64,000 nucleotides of DNA from Armillaria gallica (GCA_037576215.1 JBANDB010000006.1:3658001-3722000); one strand, 5' to 3'. Numbered from the stretch's first letter, positions 46,750 through 58,854 are shown. Program-made: numbers and translations. Notes: generated from the letters alone by a model not told the origin.

Positions 46750-47630
46750 TTATTGCTTGAGCAACTCTTCTCGTTCGAGTACCGACTTTTCCAGTTTGAT
46801 GAGGATTGTTGTCCGTGTGGGAAATTGGGCTGTGGGTGTACTGTGTGCGGTTACCCGAGCGGGCTAGATCAGATAGCATGAGTACCAGGTACGGTCCGAG
46901 GATAGCCTGGACATACAAAGCCTAGCCCGTCCAGTACGGCTTCAACGATACCCGCAGTGAAGGACGAACAGCTTAATTGGCTCATGTCCTTGGGAACGGA
47001 GATATGGCGCTCAATAGGTGGATCATTGTCAATGATCATATCTGTGTTGTAAACGTGAGCGAAAACAGACGACACGTGTTTCAATGGCATACATTCATCT
47101 GCGTTCTCGACACTCTTCTCGATTGCATCCGCTGGTTTTCCAAAGACGGCCCGCCAGACTTGTGTGTGAATGGACATCAAGGAGGGCAGGAGCCGTATTT
47201 CTCGTTTCGGAGCCTTGGAGGATGATTCTGCGCGCCATACCATAAGCTCAAGGACCCGAGTGCCGATGCGATAGCCAAGAGTATTCAGTCTTGGGTGATT
47301 GTTAGCTAATATACGGAATATGAGGCATGAGACAAACCGGCGTTCGAGATCATTGATACCGCTAACGCGTTTCTGGGTATACTGTACGACTTCTGAGAAA
47401 AGAAAGCTGAAAGCGGCGCCAGAGACATCAGTCACGCGAGGTTTGTTGAGGTTCTTGTCGTATATGTTTGGTCGAGCAAGAGCCTGCTTATTGGTACCGA
47501 GAGCTGTGTTTATCGAAGGAGCTGAAGGAATAGAATAGCGAGAACTCGTCGTTGGTGAGAGATGCTCTACAGATGAAAGGGAAGAATTTGAGAGAACGGA
47601 GAGCCTGGGATGGGGCTGAGGATATGCCAT
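46750..47630 (-). CDS. TRS31: TRAPP complex subunit Trs31/TRAPPC5
   Basis: The gene starts at 47630 (MAYPQPHPRL) and ends EREELLKQ at 46750, with several short introns. After a Ser-rich leader, the Bet3-like fold is visible: NIYDKNLNKPRVTDVSGAAF, FSFLFSEVVQYTQKRV, LNTLGYRIGTRVLELM, REIRLLPSLMSIHTQVWRAVFG, YMIIDNDPPIERHISVPKDM, and CSSFTAGIVEAVLDGLGFPARVTAH. These blocks and their order are those of TRAPPC5, a core subunit of the TRAPP exchange factors for Rab1/Ypt1 in ER-Golgi traffic. It shares a short divergent promoter (161 bases between start codons) with the BTB gene. Confidence 0.92.
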
Positions 47631-47791
47631 GGCTGTCAAGATGAAAGGGTATACTGGTTCCGACCAAATAAGGCACGCGACATGCTTCGATGTCAGCAAG
47701 CGTCACCAATGAATCGCTAGGCCTACTATCCGCTAATGTCGTTCTTGGCACGCTTCCCTTTCCTTCCCAGGCCTCCAGGCGCCGTCGTCGT

Positions 47792-50543
47792 ATGAATTAT
47801 CCTCCGCCGTCGCCCCAGGACCTTCAATCTCATCTCTACCACGCCTTCCTCGACGGCAAGACCGCCGATGTCGCCCTGCGTATCTCCGGCTCGTGGCGTG
47901 CTGTCTATCACCTTCACAGAGTCGTCTTGATCCAGTCGGTAGGCACACGACCGTCTCTATCGCTGCCAGCATTGACCTTTTCCAGGGATTTTTTCGCTCG
48001 CTCTTCACTGCAGGTTTTGTGGAAGCATCGCCTAAGCATTTTGCAGTCCCAGACGAAATTGACATTGCATTTGATGATCACAATATAACTCGTGCAGGTG
48101 CGTATAACAGTATTCCCCCTTCTGCAGCCTTACCTGATTCTTCGTGTCTAGCATTCGAGTGAGTGTTCACCTTTACTAGCCTTCGTTCAGGAAGCAGATC
48201 CTTGACTACAGAGTCTGTATTTCTCGCTTATACGGAGGTGGCCCGCCGCTGCATGTCTGCCCTTCACTGCGGCCAACTCTTTCTCACCCATTGACCCCGG
48301 GTTTCCCGTATCAGTCCAAGTACGAAGCACCTTCCGGTTACCAGGCCGCCACACCCCAGTTCCTGCTGTCACTACTTGCTACATCCATCTACCTATCTAT
48401 CCCTTCTCTGGCCTCCCAGGCTCTTTCATCTATATGCGGCACCCTTGGTCCGTATACCGTTATCCAGTATCTCAACTTCTCTCTTGGAAACTGCACCGGG
48501 TCGGAAGGTGCGACTGAAGGTGCGGTCGGGTTAGAGAACGTAGCAGAACTCCTTGAAGATCAGGATAGCGATAACGGCGAATCCGTTCCTCCATCACTTT
48601 CGAGAAATGACCGTGCGAATTCCATTCCCTCTTTCGACCCGATCCAAGATGGCATATCCCTCAAGTCCCATCGAGCCTCTGTCAAGTCGCGTAGTCAGAC
48701 CGCCCCAGAGCCCGTGACATTCCATTATGGTGCAGTCTCGGATAAGATTGGCGAGGCTGCTGGGGCCTGGCTGGCTCGTTGGGGCCCGGACATTCTCAGC
48801 TACGAAGAGAGTGTCGTTGAGGGTGTGCTAGACAAGGATTTTCTTCCGCTATCTTCTCGCTCAACGGCAATTCGACGCAGAGCCAAGACGCTGGACTCGG
48901 CCGTTCGCACGGAAGTTGTAGATGCGGCCAGCACCTCCGTTACGAGACCAACTATACCAGTGATATGGAGGCGCGGTGGTCTAAGTCCTCATTGGGTCAA
49001 GGCTCTTATATCATCGGATTCATTTTTTGCAAAGGATGAGATGGAACGATACGGCTTTGCCAAGTGAGCCGTTCAACTGCGGAGGAAGCAGGGGGGAATA
49101 GATCTAGACGAAGAGGTCGTCTGGAAAGAGATGTTTGAAACTGGAATATATTATGCTAACATGGTGAGTCCATATTTCTAATGACTACTTATGAGTGCTT
49201 CACTGCATATGAAGGTACCTGAAGATATCATCAAGATATCTTCCGATATATGTCCAACAACAGATCAACCCTACGTAGCTTTGTCCGTACTCCATGCGGC
49301 CAATTGGTCTCAGACTCTTCTTCGACATCACCTTACATTTCGTCCCGCTTCCCCTCCCACGCCAACACTTTCTTCCGCCAAAGGCAAAGAAAAGGATCTT
49401 GGTATAACATTTACGAGAGACTCTTTCCTCAATGGAGTCACCAAGCATAAGTGCGATCCATTATATCTTGTTCCCGTCGACCAGACTTTGCGAATTGGAG
49501 AAAATGGTGGGCCATCTTCTGAAGGCAAGGGGATCTCGATGGAACAGTTGTTCGCACACTCCCACTCTCCTTATACGGTCTCCTCTGATGAAAATTTGAA
49601 TGCCAAGTTCAAGTCCGACGAGGTCTCAAACTATCCTATCACGTTCAATGAGTCAAGTTATTTTGGTCTTCTACCAAATTTCTATACGCCCTCTTCGATA
49701 CGAGACGCCCCCGCCGATCCGAAAGCCGTCTACTCTCCTTATCCTCCGTTTCGATTTTCAGTCGAATTCTGGGACATAGATCATTTGAAAGAGAAGCAGC
49801 GATTACACTCCCAAACTATCTGGTATGCTGGCAGCCTGTTCAATGTCTACATCCAAGTTGTGAAGAAGAAGGGACCCACAACTTCGGGCAAGGACCAAAC
49901 AAGCCAATTAGGCATATACTTGTGTCGACAGAGCACCGTCGAGGCAATTCCCGCCCGAAGTGCACCAAATCCACTAGTGGTACGGCAGGGCAATGATGGA
50001 GACACGACGTCTAGTTCGTCTGACCACAATCACAGCGCGATATCGAGTGCTGGACGCAGCCGAGTAGTATCATCATCCAGTACTACATCACAACCCGCAT
50101 CGCCTATCACTCCTGGCCCTGTGACTCCAACGCGTAGCACAACACCGTTATCAAGTCCTGCTACGTCGTCATCTCTACCGTCATACCACACCATACCGGA
50201 TCGGCTTGGTACATCTAGTTACCGAGATACACACGGCTATCCGTATAGCCTTCCGTATACCCTCCCGGGTACCGCGCCCTCCCAGCCATACCGGGATTCC
50301 CGACCAAGTGTTTCTGCTTATTTTATGATCTACTGTGCTAATCCGACGGGGAGCTCGCAGACACGGTTCAAGAGCACCCCGGACGTGTTTAAGGTCAGCC
50401 AGAGCTGGGGATGGAAGAGCAGTTCGTTGAAGGGAGAAGATATACCAGCAGGCGATGATGATTCCGACGACGAAGGTAACGTTATCAACCTTCAGGGATC
50501 TAAGGCTAGTTTAAGGGCGACGGTTGTTCTTGGGATCGTGTAA
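47792..50543 (+). CDS. BTB/POZ-domain protein (Germ-cell-less-like fungal family), with an in-frame TGA
   Basis: Exons are 47792-47938, 47986-48097, a 7-nt micro-exon 48152-48158, 48212-49163 and 49215-50543 (2547 bases, in frame). An alternative upstream ATG at 47690 exists. The BTB domain reads HAFLDGKTADVALRISG, LHRVVLIQS-GFFRSLF and ITRAAFEVCISRLYGGG. The micro-exon supplies Phe and parts of Ala and Glu. The rest has conserved blocks such as KIGEAAGAWLARWGPDIL, DPLYLVPVDQTLRIGE and FRFSVEFWDIDHLKEKQRLHS, with Ser-rich low-complexity stretches. A TGA at 49065-49067 interrupts YGFAK / AVQLRRKQGG although coding-like sequence continues in the same frame through FETGIYYANM. BTB proteins usually act as CUL3 adaptors or scaffolds; function here is unknown. 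Confidence 0.82.
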
Positions 50544-50629
50544 TCTACGAATCATTTTGTATTGTAGCACCTTGCATCGCGTAATACAGCATAATTGTGG
50601 ATAGAGTAAGATAGGTAGAGAGTAAAGTA

Positions 50630-51492
50630 TCAGGATGTCATTATCCCTTTCTCGATGGTGATCTTCTGCGTATTCTCGATAGAGATCTTGAGGATGGAAA
50701 TTCCATTCGTTGGTGCTCCCCCCGTTGCGTGAGATGTACCATTCGATGGAGAGGAAGAGTTGCCAACACCGGCCGTCGAATTTGAATCTGTCGTAACGCC
50801 TACTGTCCCATTTCTAGAGCTAGATCTTGGATCTGGGCTGTCCAAACTTGTAGCCGGATCCAACTTCCAAGATTCTGCGTCATCCTGGGTTGCCGAATCG
50901 ACAAGGCTATCAGAGTTTGTAGTGTCCGTGTCTCCATCATCATCATCATCTGCGGTACCAAAGCCCGGATTGCTTACCGACCCTGGTGATCCATCTCCCA
51001 CTGCGATAGGAACACCGGGCAGAATGGTGTCATCTTCATAATCGACTGCACCGCCTGTTCCATCTAGTGGACTAACATCATCACCGCCGGAGGCCGTGTC
51101 ACCAAACCCACCGGTTGCGACATCAGACTCTGGTGCCCCGCCGGACGGATTAGTGGCACGGCTGGTTGCGTCAGACAGTAGGGAGTCCAGATTTTTGTCG
51201 CCGACATTGACATTGATCACAGTGGTTCCGGCAGCCAGCTTGGCTACCTCCTTGAGCAAGGAGGATATATCGCTACTATCGGACGTCGAGCTCGGAATTG
51301 TGAGGGTCTTGACTGTGGAGCTACGGTCAGCGAGACGATTTGTATAGTCCCTGTTGCAAGAAGGTTATTGTTCGTGGAAATAATTAGACGATATATAGAC
51401 TCTCACCCAACAGGAGCGGCGGATACCGCAAGAGCGATATGGGATGCCAAAAGGAGGGACAATACGTATGTTTTGGTATCACAGTGGAACAT
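50630..51492 (-). CDS. Secreted Asp/Ser/Gly-rich protein of unknown function
   Basis: The start at 51492 gives a signal peptide (YVLSLLLASHIALAVSAAP). One intron (about 51411-51358) joins it to DYTNRLADRSSTV. The mature part has a short helical region (SSLLKEVAKLAAGTTVINVNVG) and then about 150 residues rich in Asp, Ser, Gly and Thr with a run of five Asp. It ends in a short ordered stretch (GISILKISIENTQKITIEKG). No cysteines or catalytic motifs are visible. It could be a cell-wall or matrix protein, but I do not recognise the family. Confidence 0.65.
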
Positions 51493-51809
51493 CTTCAAGG
51501 CGTTGGGAAATGTCCAAACAAGCCAGCTTGTGAACAACTTCTCGAAATTAGCTAGTAACTCGAGGAAAACGGAGGTGAGCGCAGCTGAGGAGTGGCTTGG
51601 CCACATAAATCATTATATATCTGGGAGCTGGAAGGATCCACGGCGGTTGCATGATGGTAGCCGGAGTACTGCCTGTTAAGATATCAACGGGTATCAAAGG
51701 GGGGGCAGCCGTCAACAGTTCGCGATCATCAGAAGGAGAGCACCTTTTTAGGCAACGGGAGTGGAAGACGTTAGTATTTGGTCTAGTTATTTTTCAAAGT
51801 CGGACGACC

Positions 51810-52848
51810 ATGGCAACATCGAAAGGAAAACAGCCCGAAAGACAGGCTCTCGTGCCTCCTCTCCCTAATCCCGCCACTGGCAGCGCCAATCCAGCAGCGT
51901 CCTTGTCATCTCTGTGGGCTTATCTTCTGCCAGCCTTGAATCACATTGTAAAGTCTCCCACCAACAATATCTCTAAAGCCCCAGCGATTGATGTCGAATT
52001 CTATTCGGGGATCCATTCGGCCTGCTACAACTAGTATGTCGACCAATTTCATCTTCCACAAGAAATTTTCCAACTGTCATTTTAGTATTACAGCCCAGAC
52101 TGAAAACTACAATTCTCGAAAGAGCGAAGATTCGCCACTTACTACTGGGACAGACCTTTATGGACAACTAGACAAATTTTTCGCCGATACAGCCCGCGAG
52201 TTGCTCCTCGGTGCCCCTCAGGATGATTCCTCCTTGATTGACTACATTATTCCCTGTTTCAATCGTTACTCTGCCGGTGCTCAGTCCGTTAATCGTCTTC
52301 TCAATTACGTCAATCGCCACTATGTAAAACGCGCCGTTGACGAAGATAAAGGCTGGTTGTCCATTAATGACGTTCTCGAGCACGTTGCCAGAACCATCAC
52401 TGTCAATGACACACGAGAAAAGTTATCTAACAAGCTGAAGGAGAAGCGGTTGGACGAATTGAAAAAATGGGGGTACAGTGATGGGGATCCTGCAGAGGCT
52501 TTGATTTTAGCGGAGTCATGTGCAGAGGCTGCCAGTTCCCTAGACCGCATTATTCCCATCGCATCTCTCGCCCATCGGAGGTTTAGGGTGGAATTCGTGG
52601 AGCCCCTCTTAGCTGTTCCAAAAGTGAAGCGAAAGGGTAAAAACAAACCCTTGAAGACGCCCAATGGAACTACTCCTAAAGGGCGCTTGGCCCGTGCGGT
52701 CAAGGAGTTGTTGGAATCCAAGGAGGCGGACGAGGATGAACGGAGTAGGATCGCGGGAGAGCTTGCTCTTATTCTGCGCAAGATTGGCGTCGTTGGCCCC
52801 TTGCGTAAGAGGCTTGACAAGTATTCTCCTTTTCACTCGGACGGTTGA
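51810..52848 (+). CDS. Short cullin-repeat protein (cullin N-terminal region only)
   Basis: Two exons (51810-52033, 52086-52848) give 328 aa. After a Pro-rich start it has FYSGIHSACYNY, GTDLYGQLDKFF, and IIPCFNRYSAGAQSVNRLLNYVNRHYVKR, which corresponds to the first cullin repeats (compare the R-Y...N-R...Y-L-N-R-xx-VKR core of cullins). The C-terminal third is basic (VKRKGKNK) and ends VGPLRKRLDKYSPF. The cullin-homology domain, RING-box binding site and neddylation lysine are absent. It could bind adaptors as a cullin does without recruiting an E2, or have an unrelated role. The frame is clean. Confidence 0.75.
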
Positions 52849-52967
52849 ATCCATGCTAGCTTTTTCTGGGGCATTGTGTTGCTACACATTCAAATCAGGC
52901 TGCCTTTCGTTATATACTAACTAAGGCGTGGCATAGGGCCTTATCCTAGTCGGTCTCTTGGTACGTG

Positions 52968-55317
52968 TCATCTTCTGAAACCTGGCCCACCGACTGGGCC
53001 ATATATCTGATTATCTGGCACCGGACGATTTGCGTCGCGCAATGTACCGCCTACTCGGTCGTGGACCCATCCATCATTCTTTGCAGCAATGTCCCGAAAG
53101 TATGTCGCCCCGCGCCCGTCTACATACGCAAACGTCTGCTCAGTCTCGCCAGTCCCATTGATCGCATGTCTCAGTCCGGGCCAGTCGTCCATACCTATCC
53201 AGCCCTTGGCATGCTGTACGGAATGAATGGATTTGTAAGGGCCGGTTGGGAGCTGGATGGCTCGAATATGCGTCTGGTTAATCTCGGATCCGTATCCACC
53301 TGAGTTCCAAGATAGTCAGCTACTCGAGACTAATGCGGCGTCGATCTCACCGAACTCTAATTCGTACAAAGAATAGTTCGAGAACACAGATAACGGATAT
53401 TCAAATGCATCGCGAAGGACCTTATCTGCTCCGTGCTTGGATTCGGTGGTTCCCGTTGTAGTTTGGTTGCCCCACTAAAAGTGTGTATTTCAAGTGGTGT
53501 CTCAATGAAACGAGCAGTATCTCATACTTGGATCCAGCCTTCGTCGATATATGCGCCATCATTGATGTAGTTCAACGATTGAGTGAAAGTGACGGTCTTT
53601 GTTCCTTCCGACGTGTGTATTTCGCTTTGAATCAGCAGTTCACGATGAGCAGCGACTCTCGTCCAAACGGTTTCATTTCCTTCGCTGGCTCCGCCCAGAG
53701 TTTGAATGTCTAAATCGGGGACCTCGTAAATTTTGATGGCCCCAGATGCTTTTGATCTTCCGGTCCTGACATGTACACTTCCAGAAACAAACCAGTTTGA
53801 ATTGATAGAGGGATTGGTCCCTTGTCCCATAACACCGATGGATACATTGTGTTCGCCACCGTCCAAGAAAATCGGAAGGGCCGGGGTGATGTCAATCCAA
53901 TACGATGGTGCATCGTATGCACCGTATGAAGTCAACGGACGCCAGTTCGACGGAGTGATGCCTCCGGTGTATATCACGGCATATGGCCATATGACGCCAA
54001 AAAGCTTGTCATCAACCAAGACTTGGACCTCGCGAAAAGGACCTTTGCCAATCACGCCTGTCGAGTCCGGGAAGTATTGAGTGAATTCATCAGGTGTGTC
54101 TAAAATCGACGGTCATTTATGGTAAACCTGGATTTAACGTTGAACGCACTCAGATACCAGAATTCCTCCGCTGAATTTCCCGAGCAAAAGATTTCGACGT
54201 AGGCCTCTATAGTATTATCCGGCAATGACACTGGCGTGATACCGCCCGTATCGCTATCCAAGGTAAAGTAATTGGCTACCGTGGGAGATAGGTTGGAGAG
54301 TGGAATAATGAGATCAGATGTTCTTGGAGTTCGAAAATTTGGCGTAGGAGCGTAAAATGTTGCCGTTATAATCACTATCGGTCATCGCTCGTCGTGAGGA
54401 ATTATTTAGTGATGGGTTCACAACCTACCATCGAAAACACCGTCAAGTAAGCTGAGTTTCTTCAATGAGTAATGCGACTTCGAGTTAAAGGATTGAATGA
54501 ACGCACAGTTCTTCAGAAATGATGTTGCTGAAATCCATCATGAAATCGCCAGCTTTAGCAAAAAGCGGAATGAAATGAGTGACATCCTTGATTCTGAGAG
54601 CAACTCAGCCACTGTAGCCACTCAGTATTTGAAGACGCACGTATTCCACATCGTTCCCGTCTTGGTAGGTTCTGCACTTGATGTACGCCAAACTATAATT
54701 CCAAGTTCGCGTCAGTCTGCATGAAACCAATTCGACGTTGGAATGACTTACTTTCCACATGTGACAGGTAAATGGACTGCCCGTCAATACTACCGTCAAA
54801 ATCTTGGGCTAAATGATATGGAAACGCTTACGCCCAGACGATCGTATTGTGTGCCGTTTCTCAACGAGAAAGATAAGGTGAGAAATCGAAGGGATAAACG
54901 TCGGAAGGCTCACGTGGAGACCGAAACGTTCAGACTGATAGCTGCCCATTGTCCGATATTTCCGCAACTAGAGTCGGTAGGAGGGGAATAGGCAACTATA
55001 GCCGGATCATTATACGAACCGTCACCTACGCAGAAATTAATCCGATGAGAACGAAAAGAATTTCTAGATTTACCAAAACTGTGCGTCAATAATTCGACTT
55101 CACAGCTTGGCCCTCCCTGAGGGACTACAGGGGGAGCAAATACTTGAAGATCTACGAGGGGAGCAACGGTGGGATCATCGGTCATTAACGGCACTCGTTT
55201 TGTTAATGCGCTTCCTGAAGAGTATTCTGCAAATCCTTCAATTAAAGGACCAAACTCTTCTTTTGTCAACTGAGCAAAGGTGATCGACAAAGTACAGAGA
55301 GCTTGGAAGAGCAACAT
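52968..55317 (-). CDS. Secreted peptide-N4-(N-acetyl-beta-glucosaminyl)asparagine amidase A (PNGase A)
   Basis: The start at 55317 gives a signal peptide (MLLFQALCTLSITFAQ). About ten exons follow. The family order is clear: LQVFAPPVVPQGGPSCEVELL, NGTQYDRLGSIYLSHVEIWRTSSAEPT, IKDVTHFIPLF, TATFYAPTPNF, EAYVEIFCSGNSAEEFWYLNTPDE, PFREVQVLVDDKLFGVIWPY, YTGGITPSNWRPLTSYGAYD, YWIDITPALPIFLDGGEHN, and SKASGAIKIYEVPD. A C-terminal domain ends at 52968. The enzyme removes N-glycans from glycopeptides in the extracellular or vacuolar space. Fragments of the same family lie at 58855-59240 and 62780-62870, so this locus has been copied locally. Confidence 0.88.
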
Positions 55318-57929
55318 GGCGCTAAAACGAGTTGCGATACTCCAAAGGCTGATCATGATGGTGAAGGATTGGCAGCTCCTTACAAAGACTGGCATATGCC
55401 AAGCTTCTATCTTTTCCTTGAGAAGGTACGTACCATGCGAACTTCGATCGCATGAAGCATATGATAGTAATCGATATGGAGCTTGGGTCGGCCGTCGGAC
55501 AGACTCTGATCGCTTCCACTTACTCCGATAGCAATATAAATTATATATTATGAGGGAAAACAACAACGCAATGTGGCCTTACTGCCATATGATCATCAAC
55601 TTTCTGTATTAACGGTTACTAGTACTGGCATCAAAAAGGACATTCTGAGTAGAATTAGCACATCAATATGTGAACGGGGGCACCGACCAGCGAACCATCC
55701 AAACGGAACCCTTGTTTCGCAAGTTGAAGTTCGATCTATAGAACAAAACCAAGGTCACAGACGTAATAGAAGTCGGAAGCATGACTTACCAGAGAGATAG
55801 CATCGTCATAGTAGCCGGTCGAGCAGAGGTCCGAAAATCGAGTGTAGGCAAAGACAAAGTCCTTGAAAAGCCTTGAGCATGACCCTTCATATCAGTTTCG
55901 ACGTTCCTTCGGTGCTTGCTCTGTAGTCGATGAGGTAGTAATCGAATCGGACGCCAGACCTGCGTATTCACCAGACTGGGTGGGATGAATGGTATGTTGG
56001 CACTACGGTAACATAGTAAAACCCACTTTGATTTGAGTAGCGAGGGTGCTCGACACTTCGGTGGAGATCCCGCTCCCCAAAAGCCAGTGGCGGCGTGGTC
56101 CAGGTGGTAGCAGAAGATTTGATAGTGTGTTGAACAACAGTACTGAGAGCATTAATCAACAATAAAACATTACTTGGGACGTCGAGGATCATGGTAGGCG
56201 GCACCTACCACATACGCGCGGCCATCTTTATTTACAGCCTAGAGCCGAACCAGTCTGAAAGTGGCCGTTATCATTCAGTAATGGTTCGTGTGAGTAGAAC
56301 ACTCAAGGTTACAGACTGATAGGCTCGAGGCAAATCGTAAAAAACTCCTTCCCGGCGTTGAGAGCTGATGGCTGCCAAATCAGGGCATTCGTTTTGCCGC
56401 AGGTGTGACGCTTGCTCAGCTGGGTTTACTATGCAAACAGCGAGGTCGCTGTTTATCTTGATCACTTGAACGTTAGTGAGGCGTGCGCAGGAGATCAATC
56501 ATACAATGCATATCGATATTCTATTCGCGGTATGTACGTAGCAAACACAGTAGAGGAATCGATGGCAGTGATAGTCAGCCTAACCTATAGAAGAAAAGAG
56601 GCATTAGTATCATGATGTGGAACATCGAACCCGAGCAAAAAAATCAGCATTGTAGAAGTAGGAGTCACCACTTGAAAAAAGATTCGTATGACTGTTGAGC
56701 TTGATATTGTGATATGTATTCATCAGATGAAGAAAGGCTGGGGAAACAGCGAAAAAGAGGAATGAATTACTCACCAGCTTGAGAGGGATGAACGACGACG
56801 TTGCGACTTGGAAGGTCGCAAACGACAAGAAATATTTTTCAGTTTAAACTCCACTTTTGCCGATGTCCTAAATTGAATCTCCGACTACTCTGCCGAATCC
56901 CCGAAACTTTTTCTATGAACTCTCTCCCCACACCTGACGGGTTTTTCTCGGAATTCGGTTTGAACATCGCATCGCTGTGTAAGAAGTGCCAAGAACACAG
57001 ATTGTGATCATACACTCGTGTTCTGCGATTAACTGTTCCCCCCCCCCCCCCCGCTGACTCGGAATTCGTCCATCAATCCGATCCAGATCCAACTGATGTC
57101 ACTCTTGAGTCTTTCATGGAACGTAAAGGATGCCTGGACGACCTACTTACCAGCAATGTTGATCTTTCTTCCATACTCTTCACAGTCTTTCATTTGGACT
57201 TGACCTGGTTGACGAGTGTTGACGAGCCTATTATCATGCTATTCCGCGCTCAGCGGCTCAGTTTAGTTAACCTGGCTGTTGCGGCGTTGACCAACACCGA
57301 TGCTGAAACTATGAATGTTACACTTGTGGCACCATCGCAACGGTACCTGGGAAACCTGGAATAGCCAAACGGGTACGCGTATACAGACCACCGCGATAAA
57401 AGCAAAGCGGTCTCGAGTCTTGTTTCGTCTCATGTTTGTCCAGCTGGAAAGTAATTATGAGCCCAACGGCACAGCTATATAACCGTCGACTGAGTTGGTG
57501 TTAGTTCTTTCCTCCCCGACCGCATCAAGGGCAGTCTCTGGGCCCTCGGATGTTGTCTCCCCACACTGCCTGCGATTGGTTCTCAGGCATTAATCCTATA
57601 CTTGTCATTGCGAATTATCAACGAGCTTTTGCCTTACATGATACAGAGCCCATACCAAGTACTCCGCCAGACTGGCGACGTGTCTCGTCGATGCTGATGC
57701 CTTCCTACGCTCACTACACGCCATCGTCCACCAGAGGCCCACGATATTCGCCTAAACCCAGCCCACCGTGCGCCTCTCTCCTTTCAACTCTCTCACAGAA
57801 GTCTATCCCATCACCGGATCTCGTCGTAAGAAGACGAAGACACTTCCGGCAATGAATCGGGTTTAAAGGTGTTTATACAAGGTTAATCGTCGAGTGAGAA
57901 CGCACAGACTGAGATGACCCGCAGCTCAC
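55318..57929. other. Decayed region with scattered coding-like blocks
   Basis: No intact gene was recognised in 2.6 kb. The minus strand at 56498-56271 has a coding-like block (AAISSQRREGVFYDLPRAYQSVTL), and 56204-55790 has further blocks with possible introns. None can be joined with confidence. A C15 run lies at 57038-57052. The plus-strand frames at 57116-57364 and 57550-57855 have no recognisable motif. Confidence 0.4.
57038..57052 (+). repeat. Poly-C homopolymer (15 C)
   Basis: An uninterrupted run of about 15 cytosines. It is likely to be variable in length and a hot spot for sequencing error. Nothing else was seen at the site. Confidence 0.9.
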
Positions 57930-58206
57930 GTATCCCCGCCTTACAGGCCGTAAGCGGGATACACGTCCTTTCCACCTGCAACAGCAAGGTCGCAAGTGAG
58001 AGGACAATTTCGTGAGTCTTGCTATCCGCACCATGCGCCTGCTCCTTACCTTCCACCTCTCGCAGGTCGCAAGTGAAGTCGTACTCTCTTCACCTCCAAG
58101 GTTGCAAGAAGATTGAGTATGAGTAAGTCGAGCTTGTACCAGTCCCTGACTGCTGTACTCATCTGCCGTTCACCTCCTAGGTCGTAAGCAAGGCGGAACG
58201 GCAACC
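57930..58206 (+). repeat. Cluster of five hairpins with a shared loop motif and different stems
   Basis: Hairpins: (0) 57930-57962, GTATCCC...GGGATAC extended by GC and TTAC/GTAA; (1) 57965-58005, GTCCT...AGGAC; (2) about 58047-58083, short stem around TTC...GAA; (3) 58082-58119, TACTCTCTTC paired with GAAGA-tt-GAGTA; (4) 58165-58202, GCCGTTC...GAACGGC. Hairpins 1-4 share a loop of the form ACCT-N-AGGT followed by YGYAAG. The stems differ in sequence but each is self-complementary. No open reading frame crosses them. The arrangement could be a structured RNA or a miniature repeat family. Confidence 0.65.
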
Positions 58207-58854
58207 CGATCCCGTAGATTGGTTATCTGGCAGTCTGTGAGCAGGGGAGGGGCTATCCCCTCTCTGCCTCGTATCCTCACGGTCTTGCCAGGTATGCTAC
58301 CCAGATATCTCTCTCAGCTTCGTATACTTACGGTCTTGTTAGACGTAGTTTTGCTTGTTACCCACCCTCAAATGTCTCCTCTATTTCACTATATGTTCTT
58401 ATATTGCGCAGACACCGTATCTACATCACTCGTAGCTACCTCATTTGTACAACCTCCCTAGCGATCATGCACGAAGCAATCGCATCTGGGCTCCCCAACG
58501 CGCGGGGAGCCTGGTCTTGGCTAACGTCTTGGGCACCGAACACTAAACTCGAGACGAGTGAGATAGGGATGTGCCTGTAATACTCGCAATGAGGTCCTCA
58601 ATAGAGCGAGTAGCCTCATAATACATGTCAACGCACATACCGGTGCTACACGTCGTAAGTCTCATTTCAACATACTCTTATGAAACCATTTGGGTTCAAT
58701 TCTTGTGTCCATCGCATTCCCCGGGTGCGACTGCACCACCCCTACCGAAACCGCACCACATACCCATCAGGCTGGCGCAGCGTCCTCATCCAGCTACCTC
58801 CTCGTTGTCGTCCCTACATCCATCCTCGTCTTTCAATCATGTAATCCGCTTTTT

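Noticed and set aside
56271..56498. Coding-like minus-strand block as a separate gene
   Set aside because: The peptide looks protein-like, but I could not find joining exons, a start or a recognisable family.
57930..58206. CRISPR-like array
   Set aside because: The repeated core is short and imperfect, spacing varies, and the genome is clearly eukaryotic. Hairpin structure, not repeat-spacer order, is the regular feature.
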